Below are positions 54,873-64,000 of a stretch of DNA of 64,000 nt, piece by piece. This DNA is from Otis tarda (taxonomy: Eukaryota > Chordata > Aves > Otidiformes > Otididae): positions 141,001,053 to 141,065,052 of the forward strand of contig CM048552.1 of assembly GCA_026413225.1 (NCBI GenBank), written 5' to 3'. Each line of letters begins with the position of its first letter. Position 1 is the first letter of the stretch. The notes under the pieces were generated by a model. That model ran no database searches, was not told the origin of the DNA, and saw only the letters and a program-made list of their open reading frames with translations. The translations under genes were made by a program, and so were the position numbers.

Positions 54873-54946
54873 AATAAAAATCTTAAAAGGATAAATGAGT
54901 TTTTCATCATCTTATATACATTTTATAATTCTTTGTAAAAAATAAA
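54873..54946 (+). terminator. PRKX: Proximal PRKX poly(A) signal cluster
   Basis: AATAAA occurs at 54873-54878 and again at 54941-54946, followed within about 15 bases by an A-run near 54961. Another AATAAA lies at 54504-54509. These would give a roughly 0.5 kb 3'UTR isoform. The region is very AT-rich, so chance hexamers are possible. Confidence 0.4.
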
Positions 54947-57900
54947 AATTATTAAGTTTTAAAAAAGATTTGTACCTAAAATTTCCAGTGCATCACACTT
55001 GCAACCATAATACTTGAAAGCAGAAAGACAGGGGCATGTTTTACTGTTAAGATGGCTCTTAATGGCTAATTTATGAAGTTCTGTTACAGTGATGTCTCTT
55101 TACAGGCCAGGACACTGGGTGATTATACACTGTCTGAAATGAGATTCCTCACATGAAGGTTCTCTGTAAACATGCAGTTCAGTGCATAACTGATAAAAGG
55201 GCTCTAGCTGGCTCTTGCAGGAGTTGTTCTCTCTCAAGCTTGCTGTCTTCTCCAAATGTAAAGCATGAGCCATAACAGACGTTTTTCGTTATTGAAATAG
55301 CTGTTGTTGAATGCTTGACATTTCAGAGTATCAGAGGGAAGACTGAAAATATATTAGAGCCTGACTTTTCTGCTTCTGATTTTGGAAATGTCCTAAAGTC
55401 TCCGCTGCCAGGAATTCCATATGTACAGAGTTCAAACCTAAGATGTAAGGAGTCTCTTTTTTCATCCTGTACTAGCATCTTTCTAGCAACTTGAGTACAC
55501 CGTATTTAGGAAGTATTTGCAATACTGCTTCATTTTAAATAGCACCAAATATCAGTATGCGCATATGTATGTATCTCTGTATATGTATACACATAAACAT
55601 GAAGGTAGATTTTATATAAGTCAGGATCTTTTTTTTAGGTTTTTTTTCACATTACGTATTGCAATACTTGTGTTAATAGTGGGGAATTGATTTTGAAGTG
55701 CTTCGATTTCAGAAGGAAATACATTGTTTCAGATGTTGTGGGTTTAGATAGCATTTATGGAAATTATGATCTTTAGACCAAAAATATCTTTTTCGAAAGC
55801 ACATTAGCTCACTGAAGTTCCACTGCTATGACTGATGGCCCTACATAAAACTATTTAAGTAGATAGTAGACAGTTTCTCCCACAAACTGCTCTCTGCATT
55901 TTTGATCTGAAATGCCATAAGAAATGTAGGCTAAAGATTCATTTTTTCTGAACTAAATCCTGAATGACACTCTAGTAGTTGCTAATGAAATTACCATGTT
56001 TATAATTTCATGACAGATCTACAGCTGGAGTCTCTTTGTGGAAAAATGAGATCCATTTTCTTTTGTTTAGTTCTAAACAGTACAGAAGTACTGTTCTAGG
56101 GTATTAGATCTGTTTCTTCATAAAGTGAGTCTAACTTTAAGAGATAGTATAACTTTTTGCAAAAATGCTTAATGTGTAAAAAAAAAAAAAAAAATCAGGA
56201 TACTTCAAAGTAATAATTCTGGAATATCACAAAGTCGTCTTGATGTTATGCAAGTGCCGCAAGTTGATGGCCTCAGCTGCCACTCAGTAAATACTGTGCA
56301 GGAATGTATAATGAAATAGAGGAAAATTCACAGAAAATTATCATTTTAACCTGGTAAATATACCTTATTCTCTTAAAAATGAATCTGATCCACCTTATTT
56401 GTATCTGTGGAATTAGTTCTTCCAAATAATCATAAAAACTGAAGGACATAAAACACAACTTACTTTGTCTAAGGGGAGCAAGCGCAGTTCAGGGTTTTTT
56501 TTTGGTGCAAGCTTACAGTATTTTATGGAATCAGAGTACTACAAAACTAGTTTCTTATTTAAAATTATTCATACTGCAAAAAGCAAATGTGCTAAATATA
56601 TATATATATTTTTTTTTTAATTTAAAAACTGCACTGTGTTAAAGTCTTCAAAGCTGAGGACATGAAGTTGCATTTGGCTAATGTGCCACATTGGTGGTTA
56701 GAAATTTTGAATGCTGGAACAACAGGAGATAGTGAATTTTCTTTTTATTAATCTTATCCATTGCGGGCAGTGGATACACTGACACTCATTATGATAGAGA
56801 CTAAAGAAATTAATATGATCTTATTAATAATACTAATCCATTGACTTTACATTGTTTCCAGAGTCATGTGTACATATACCTAACTATTGACCTTATCAAC
56901 ATGCTTTCTAGTACAAAACTATACTTTCAATTCTTTTTAATTAAAATCCTTAACAAAAACCAAATATTTTTGAAACATTATTTTAAATGATCAATTATTT
57001 TCTCTACAGTCTTGAACTTAATGAGCTGTTATTACCTGCCCATTTTATTTATTTGCACAAGTGAGTCTGTTTTATTTTAAGTCTCTGCTGGGACTTCGTG
57101 GCCCACTATCATAGTTCTGTCTGAGTGCTCATGTAGAAGTCTCCAGATACATACTGCACTAAGGACTCTGGATTTATGGGGTTTTTTTAAGCAGTCTAGA
57201 ACACTTATTTTCTATTCCAGTATGGTGTTCTCTGAAGTTCATTTTATTATGGTTGCTTCTGTTAACATGTTTTTGCATATAGACTGTTGCATATGGACTG
57301 TTTTCTTGCAAAAGTCCATAAGCCTTTGGTATTCTGCTTCGGTGAACAAGAATGTTAAACATTAAAAAACAACCTTTATTTTTGAGTTTTATATAATATA
57401 TTTCTAATTGCCCAATTTGAGGTTTTAAGTGATAAACATGCATTGTAAACTCAATTGCTTTGTAACCAAATGATATAAATGCTTCATGATTTCAGTGGAG
57501 AACATGCTGTAGATTTTTCTGTAAATTAGCTTGATCAATGAATATGTGTGCTACTGAGCTTTAATTACTGTGATCTTCCACTGTAGAAAGTAATTGTTGA
57601 TTGATCAAAATATAGGTACTAAACTATGTTTAAATGGATGAACAGGGATTTTGCAGTTTTGAAAGCAATTAAGATATGGCTGTTCCTCAGCCCATCTGCT
57701 TGCCATTCAGAAGAGTTGTGACGCAGTGCTTCCTATGCTATAGAATTATTTTTCAGCTTTCAATGACTGTAGCATGATTCCTTTTTGTACTGTACTGTGT
57801 ACAGACTTCCCATGTTTTGCACTTTTCTATGGCAAACCTTGACTGCTTTATAAATACTCTGTTGTGTAGTAAAGTAGTGTTAGTGGTAGCAGGCATTTGT

Positions 57901-58050
57901 GTACTGCGTAACCAGTTTGAACTGCTAGACTTGCGAGGTTAACTTGAACTAATGTTGTATGTTGCTGGTTGCTTGTTGTAGCTCACGTGTATAAGTACTG
58001 TTCAAAGTTACAAGGTCAGCCCTCATTGCACAATGAAAATCACTGTGATC

Positions 58051-58058
58051 TGTACATA
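58051..58058 (+). promoter_or_regulatory. Candidate Pumilio response element (TGTACATA)
   Basis: Exact UGUANAUA match 63 bases upstream of the distal AATAAA, so it would be present only in the long-3'UTR isoform. Its position close to the poly(A) site is typical of functional Pumilio sites. Confidence 0.4.
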
Positions 58059-58120
58059 AACGCTAGTAAAATTTTATTGCCATTTAATTTATGTAATATC
58101 TGTCAAATCTGGATTCATTT

Positions 58121-58126
58121 AATAAA
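58121..58126 (+). terminator. PRKX: Distal PRKX poly(A) signal AATAAA
   Basis: This is a canonical hexamer in a T-rich context with a G/T-rich segment (tttatgttggga) about 45 bases downstream. It is placed where the long 3'UTR is expected to end. Cleavage is inferred at about 58140-58150. Confidence 0.65.
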
Positions 58127-58145
58127 CCTTTATATCTTTTTAAAT

Positions 58146-58928
58146 GTTTAAACTTAGTCTGCTTTCATTTATGTTGGGAGGAGGTGAAGGTTCTTCATCC
58201 AAAAATATATGAAGGTCACAGAAGAGGAATAGAAAAACAGCTCTTCTTCTTTTCAGGATTTTAAGTCTTCTAAGAGCAAGACACAAGTGGTGGAACATAC
58301 TTCAGTTGATGTGAAGAAGCACCAAAAAGAACACTTTCAAATTCATTTCAGGTAGCGCACCGATAATGAAAAGCATTAACTCAGACTTCTCGTTAAACTT
58401 TGATTAAATGACCCTAATTGCTTCAACATTTTCACGGCTTAATGACCTGAACACTGTCTAGAACACTTATTTCTGTCTGTTTCTTTAAGCATCAAAAAAT
58501 ATTCTTATGATGTCAGGCACACCTAACTAAACCTGTATTTCATCTTCCATCAAGAACTTCAGAAGTCCATTTTAAACAAAATTTGTTTAGCTGTTGGTGT
58601 TAAATTACTTCTCTGAGTAATTGAATTTTATTTGTAACCACTAGATAGCTTAATCTTGCAGAGATAATTATGTAGGCATAGAACCAACTGGGTACAGTTT
58701 GGACTAGTTAAGGGTTGGTTTTTGAACACAGAACTCTTTCTTTCTGCCTGGCTTAATTCTGAATTTGTGCATTGATGTTTTTTTTCTTGTAAACCACTAT
58801 GTCATGTGCTTCAAGAAACTGTTAATGGAAAGTGAAGGAATTTTGCAATGAGCACTGGCAATCTTTTAGTCAGTGTCTTTGAAATGAATCAAAAGAAATA
58901 CTCAGTTAAAGCATACCAATTTTTTGTG
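58146..58928. other. Sequence between PRKX poly(A) site and solo LTR
   Basis: AT-rich, with no open frame with family motifs and no repeat recognised. It begins after the distal poly(A) signal and is interpreted as downstream flanking DNA. Confidence 0.6.
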
Positions 58929-60070
58929 TGTTGGTTTTGTTTTGCGGTGGGGTCTACAGTTGCAGCTTCTGCAAGAAGCTGTTAGAAGTTTGCCCTTTGT
59001 CTGGTGAACTCGACTGGGTCTAGGGCGGACCTGCTGCTGCCCAGGGCTGAGCTGATGGGCGAGGGAATGTTCCCTGATTTCCAGAATGCCTCTGTGAATA
59101 ACGTATTTAAGAAGGGGAAAAATAAATAAAAAAACCCAAGAAGATAATGTGAAGAAGCTGAAGCAGAGGGGCTGAGAGGGGGAGGGACAAGCCTTTTGGG
59201 CCTTGCAGGCCTCACCCTCTGACCTCCTGCTGGGCAGCCGTCTGGGCCCAACTCAGCCCAGCCCGGCTGTGAGAAGTGGAGAGGAGATGTGAAGAGAACC
59301 TGAAAGGTGTCTGCCTGAGCCTGATTGTGAAGAATTTCTTGTGAGAGGAACGGCTGTAGATGCCAAGGTCAGTGAAGAAGGAGGGGGAGGAGTAATGAGG
59401 CTCCTGGCAGAGATTCCCCTGCAGCCTGCAGTGATGACCATGGTGGAGCAGGTTGTCCCCCTGCAGCCCATGCAGGCTCATGGAGGAGCAGAGATCCACC
59501 TGGAGCCTGTGGAGGACCCCACACCAGGGCAGGCAGATGCCTGTAGGAGGCTGTGGCCCATGGAGGGCCCACATTGGGGCAGTCTGTTCTGGAGGGACTG
59601 CACCCCGTGGAAAAACTACCCGCACTGGAGCAGTTTCATGAAGGACTGTAGCCCATGGGTGGGACTCTGCCATGGAGCAGGGGAGTAATATGAGGAGCTC
59701 TTTCTCCAAAGAGGAAGGAGTGGTGTAAAGCAACAAGTGATGAACTGACCATAACCACCATACCCCCTTTCCCCTGTGCCGCTCGACGGGGGGAAGGAAG
59801 TAGAGATACTTAAATCCCAGGAAGAGGGATTCAGAAGAAGGAAGTTCTCCTTCTCATTATCCTGCTTTGATTTTACTAATAATAGGAAATAAATAGTTTT
59901 CCCCAAGTTGAGTCTGGTTTGCCCGTAATGGTAAATTTAAGGATCTCTCTCTGTCCTTATCTCAAGCCTCAAGCCTTTTTGTTATATTATCTCTTCCTAT
60001 TCTCTCGGATGGTGGGAGGAGTGAGTAAGAGACTGCCTAGCTTGGTCCCGAGCAGGGCTAAACTATGACA
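58929..60070 (+). mobile_element. Solo LTR of an avian ERVL-like endogenous retrovirus
   Basis: A 1.14 kb GC-richer block with TG...CA ends (tgttggttttgttttgcgg at the left, actatgaca at the right). It has a TATTTAA box at 59104, an internal array of GGAGCAG-type units (about 59395-59690), and AATAAA at 59888-59893 followed by the gagtctggtttgcccgtaatggt and ctctgtccttatctcaagcc blocks. These blocks are typical of long ERVL-type LTRs in bird genomes. There are no gag, pol or env sequences on either side, so it is a solo LTR left by LTR-LTR recombination. I see no convincing target-site duplication. Boundaries are approximate. Confidence 0.8.
59888..59893 (+). terminator. LTR-internal poly(A) signal AATAAA
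   Basis: A canonical hexamer in the R-region position of the LTR, followed by a T/G-rich block. It lies 1.8 kb beyond the predicted PRKX poly(A) site in the same orientation and could catch read-through transcripts. Confidence 0.45.
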
Positions 60071-63000
60071 GAGTGTTAGTGAGTGTCCAGGGTGTTGGTT
60101 TGGCGTCTTCTTCTTATCCCAGCCTTTTGCTATGTGGTAGAGTTTTTGTTTGTTTGTACTAACCTTTACCTAACTATATCTTTTTTGACTGCAAATACAG
60201 CTCTGGATCTTAGCTAACAAAGGCCATTTTAAATATGCTTTTTCACTCATACAGGGCAGGTAAGTTTTGCTGGTGTGTAAATCTGTCTGGACCATACTCG
60301 CATAGCATTACTCACTACTCCTGAATCTGTCTCACTTCCATGGTCCCTTAGCCCTTTATACTGCAAAACACTGTTAAACAGCATTTGGTGAGAATACACT
60401 GTTCTGTGACCTACTGTTAACCGCTAACAGTATGATATTATAAGAAATGGTTGAAAGCAGTGGGCAGTGTTGCAGCTCTGACTCTTGCCCAGTAATTTGT
60501 AAATTGTTGTGGAATTCACTTATTGAGCTCTTCCTTGTATGAACTCCTGCTAGCCGCCACATTCTCAGCATCAGAATTTAGACAGCTTTTCACAGGGTTA
60601 GTAAAGGCTCTTTTGCTGTCTCAGGGGAAGAGTCTAGCTTTCCTTTCTCTCCTGCAAAAAAAAAGGCCACGCATGAATATATGTTAAGCTTTGTATTTGT
60701 CCTTTGAATGAGGAATGTTATAAAATTTTACCAAGCGGAAATGTAAGAATTTCTTTCAATGTGACAACAGAAAATTTCAGCAGTGAGTAGGGCTATTATA
60801 CCAACTTTGACTTATAGTATGGTTTTATCTGATTTGCTGCATTTGTTTCAGTGCCAATAAGAATGTGTTGTTGGGGCAGTTGAGAGTGAAGCATCTCTTA
60901 CTGCATCTATAATTTAGGACACAGGCCACTGGAATCTCTGAGGGAAATCCCAAAACTAATATGTAGGACAAAAATGCAGACCTATCTTCTAGTATGTGAA
61001 ACTCTAAGGTGCTGTGCAGGTGCCCTCTCTACTGCACTGATTTTTACTCAGTTTATCAGAGTATATCACAGATACCTTGAAAAGTGTAGTCTGTTTCAGC
61101 TTAAACAACTAACCAACTTGGCTTTTTTTTTTTTTTTATTCCTCCTTGTCTCCAGCATATTGTCCATATGCTAGACTATGTTAATAAGACAAATGGAAGA
61201 GGGAAAATTATCTTGGGAAGCCAAATAAGCTTGAATTGGACTTCAGTCCAAGAAATAACTTGGTATGCCTGACCAGTACGTGCTTTTACATGTAGTTGCT
61301 CTGTCACTAAAGGTTGTGGAGAATATTGTGCCTGTTCTAGCTTTATGTTGGCTGCTAAGCTCTAAACTGCTCTTCTTCCCAATATTGTATAAAAGAGATA
61401 GTTGTAGGAGCTATAGTTTATTTCATCTTTAGTCAGTAATTACTCTAATTTAGAGAATCCTTGAGACTCAAACCCGTTGGTTGGAGAATGAGAAAAGCTC
61501 TTCATGGTCATCGTCCACTTGATTTTCTGTTCTGCGCAAGTGCAGGCTGTGCAGAGGAGGTAGCTGTTCTTTGAATACTGCTACTGTTGTGAATCACACG
61601 AAGAAAACAGCAGCTTGCTCCAGTGTATGGTGTGTCTGACTTACTTCAGAGCCTAAATGTAAGTCTTCTAGCTTGAAGGACCAACTATTTAAGCAGCTTT
61701 GTGAGAGTGTAACTGAGCAGCTTAGCAAATACTAAGACTGAGCCTTAGAAAAAGTCTGAGCTTTTCCATGGCAGCTTTCTTTTAAGTCCAGCTTTCTTCA
61801 GAAGTTAAGCATTAGCAGAATTTTTTATTTAGGGTACAAAAATAAAAGATTCTCAGCTGTTCAGTGCTTTTGAAGTTTACTGAACAAATATCATAAATAT
61901 GGAGTGTTTCAAGTTGTGTGTGTAATACCTGGTACCTTCTCTAACCTGATTTTAATTTCTCAATTAAAAAGAAATTCTAAGTTAATTTAGGACTCCTTTC
62001 TAATCCAGGTGCTTCTGAAAATGTTTAACTGAAGCAGGGCTACTAGACTGTTAATATAGTAAAGCCTTCACAAGTGGCATTTCTTTCATTTCTGCTTCTT
62101 AACAGTTTCCTTTGAGGCATGCTGACTGAATTACTCAACATTCTGTTCTTAGTTTTTGGTCAATATTTCACCCACTCTAGTAACACGTTTTGCAAAAAAA
62201 AATTAGCACAGGTAAGTAAGTAGAAGTAGGTAAATTATTTAATCTTTGTGTTAATAAAGATTAGCTGGGAGGACATATATAAATGTTTTATCAAGGAACA
62301 GCAAAGTTTATTCTAGATTAATAGGTTCATGCTTTCAGTGTATTCAGATTTGGAATTTTTCTTACTGGCCCCACTCTGAAAGCAGCGCTGCAGTCCTGTG
62401 CCATGACATTTGCTTCCTCCTGCTAGTCTGTCGTCATCCATGTAGCAGCAATAAGTGAGCTCATTAACTCAACTGATTTATGAGAAATGTTCCCCTGCTG
62501 TGAACTGAACTTTGGATCAAAAGCGCTAGTTCTGCTTAGATGATCTGAAAAGGAATTTCCAATAACTGAGTGTAGCTGAAGTCCCTCTATCCTCCCTGCA
62601 GGTATTTGCCACTGGGGAACAAGACTATTGCAGTATGCCATAAAGTTACACAAAATCCAAATGGCACGTTCTGAACACTTTATAAAATCTTTACATAAAG
62701 CTCCTGTGACTCATGTAATCCCCGGCAAAAACCCGGTGATGCAAGAAGTGTGATGGTGGATCAGTTAAGTAAGCGTTGTTAGAGGCTGAGTCTGTTCTTT
62801 AATTTCACTGTCTGGACATTGAGAAAAGGGAGATCTTTAATTATTTTTTCTAGGCAGGCCATCAGTACGTGAGTGGCCATTACTCTTCAGCCAGGTTTTC
62901 TTGTTAACCCTTGGTTTTGAGATAATGAATTTTTGGATTGTGAAAATGTCTGTGAAGTCTGTGTGGAGACTCTTTAGATCCTGACGATAATTAACTATTT

Positions 63001-64000
63001 TTAAATTTTATTTATACAGCTGGTGATTATTTACATGGAAAATACGACAGGTTTGTAATTAATATGTTAATTTGTCTAAAATTTTAGTACTTTAATACAC
63101 TGACTTGGCAGTCAAATAAAGGAAATCTGTGAATTAAATTTAAGAACAAGATATTAAAAATATCAAATCTTTTTATGTAAAATGTTTTAAGATTGGAAAT
63201 AGAGTAATAGTGTATGAATAAACAGGTGTCAGGAAGGTGGACTGATTTCAATTCTTCAGCTGGGGATTAAAACTGGGAGCTATTGAATGAGGAATGAAAA
63301 GAGGAGGTGGGCACCCATTCCTCTCTTCCACCCACATGTCAAAATATATGTAGTAGAAAAAATGTAGCTATGGCACTAGCTGATGTCTAAGAGTGAAGCT
63401 GAGATATCTACATGGTGGAGAGGATACTTTGGGAGGGAGGTAACTACCTCTTTCTTTTTCCATTCCAACCTCACCCTAGGACATTTCTGAAGAAATCATT
63501 AAACCCTGTCTAACTGTGTAACCGGAACTTTTTTGATGCTGAAGCTCTACGTGACTGTACAAAAACTGAAACATTTTTCAAAACTGCAATCCAGGTCATG
63601 GTGAATGCTCCACAGCTTGTCCTCTATTTTGTATTAGACAGATTTTACTAGGGTAGTTTCATTAAAAAATTGATGAGGTGAGATATGGTGGGGGTCACTT
63701 ACCTGCTGAAAACAAATTGTTCATTGTTGTCATTTATTCATACATTAAATGCCCGTTGTATGACTTTAAAGTGTAAGTCTTTTATAGCAGTGTAGAATCT
63801 GACTTATTAGCCCCCCCAAACCAGTGTTTATTTGGATGGAAAAGAGCAGCTGATAGTGTTAACTGTGTTTTGTTTTGTTTTGTTTTTTACAGTTTACATT
63901 TAAAACTACTAACTATGTACCTGAAACATTAAAGTTTGACATGTGACATGTCACATTTTTTAAGCAAAGGAGGCATTACAGCTTTAAAATACGGAACTCT
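60071..64000. other. Unannotated downstream region
   Basis: A 3.9 kb AT-rich segment after the LTR. Open frames are short and show no domain motif. No CR1 tail, tRNA-like cloverleaf or splice-consistent coding segment was recognised. Apart from a T-tract (about 61123-61138), a short TTTTG repeat (about 63869-63890) and a 16-base palindrome, nothing stands out. It is probably intergenic 3' of PRKX. Confidence 0.6.
63941..63956. repeat. Perfect 16-base palindrome
   Basis: atgtgacatgtcacat reads the same on both strands. It contains CATGTG-type E-box halves and TGTGACA/TGTCACA half-sites. It lies 60 bases from the window edge in unannotated sequence, and no function is assigned. Confidence 0.6.

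Larger units (their letters stand above)
54376..58145 (+). other. PRKX: PRKX terminal exon, long 3'UTR
   Basis: This stretch is non-coding and AT-rich, and ends about 20 bases after AATAAA at 58121-58126, followed by a T/G-rich downstream element. The length (about 3.8 kb) is compatible with the long 3'UTR known for mammalian PRKX. It contains early AATAAA signals at 54504, 54873 and 54941, Pumilio-type TGTANATA matches at 54753 and 58051, an AT-rich tract with (AT)n near 56597, and an ATTTATTT-type AU-rich patch near 57043. No interspersed repeat was recognised inside it, unlike the flanking introns, which fits a conserved UTR. Confidence 0.65.

Noticed and set aside
59212..59736. 174-residue minus-strand open frame (and a 115-residue + strand frame) around 59.2-59.7 kb
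   Set aside because: Both fall inside the solo LTR, in its GC-rich repeated modules. The composition is explained by the tandem units, and no protein family motif is present.
60071..64000. A second gene downstream of PRKX
   Set aside because: Short open frames only (76 residues or fewer), no splice-compatible coding chain and no recognised family motif.

Overview
This is vertebrate nuclear DNA, almost certainly from a bird. The coding signal is split into short exons with GT-AG introns. The interspersed repeats are mainly CR1 LINEs whose 3' ends carry the avian-style ATTCTATGATTCT tandem tail. A long ERVL-like LTR of a kind common in bird genomes lies near the 3' end of the window. The species cannot be named. 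The relatively intact CR1 copies would suit a neoavian bird better than a mammal or squamate, but that is an inference.

The only protein-coding gene I can support is PRKX, a cAMP-dependent-protein-kinase-like Ser/Thr kinase of the AGC group, on the + strand. Seven consecutive coding exons lie between 25512 and 53842. They run from the glycine-rich loop to the C-terminal FxxF hydrophobic motif and the stop codon. All splice phases agree, and the 911 coding bases give 302 residues plus one Gly shared with the missing first exon. Exon 1 (N-terminus, start codon, promoter) is not visible and should lie upstream of base 1, so bases 1-25511 are read as the 3' part of a very large intron 1. After the stop there is a good splice donor only 23 bases downstream. 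A 3'UTR-only last exon (about 54376-58145) ends at a canonical AATAAA at 58121, with earlier AATAAA signals near 54.5-54.95 kb.

Layout: 1-25511 intron 1, with a short sense CR1 (about 845-980), a 0.9 kb antisense CR1 (11426-12349), an old antisense CR1 (19657-20018) and many T/G-rich simple tracts; 25512-53842 coding exons and introns 2-7, with a hairpin in intron 5 (45860-45935), a short CR1 in intron 6 (47359-47615) and a 2.9 kb antisense CR1 with recognisable endonuclease and reverse-transcriptase remnants in intron 7 (48501-51375); 53843-58145 3'UTR with one probable UTR intron; 58929-60070 a solo LTR; 60071-64000 unannotated, probably intergenic.

No CRISPR, operon, rRNA or credible tRNA was found, and no novel multi-gene system. 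The observations most worth a second look are the double hairpin in intron 5, a frameshift shared by two CR1 copies, the NMD-sparing 3'UTR intron with tandem poly(A) signals, and the internally repetitive LTR.
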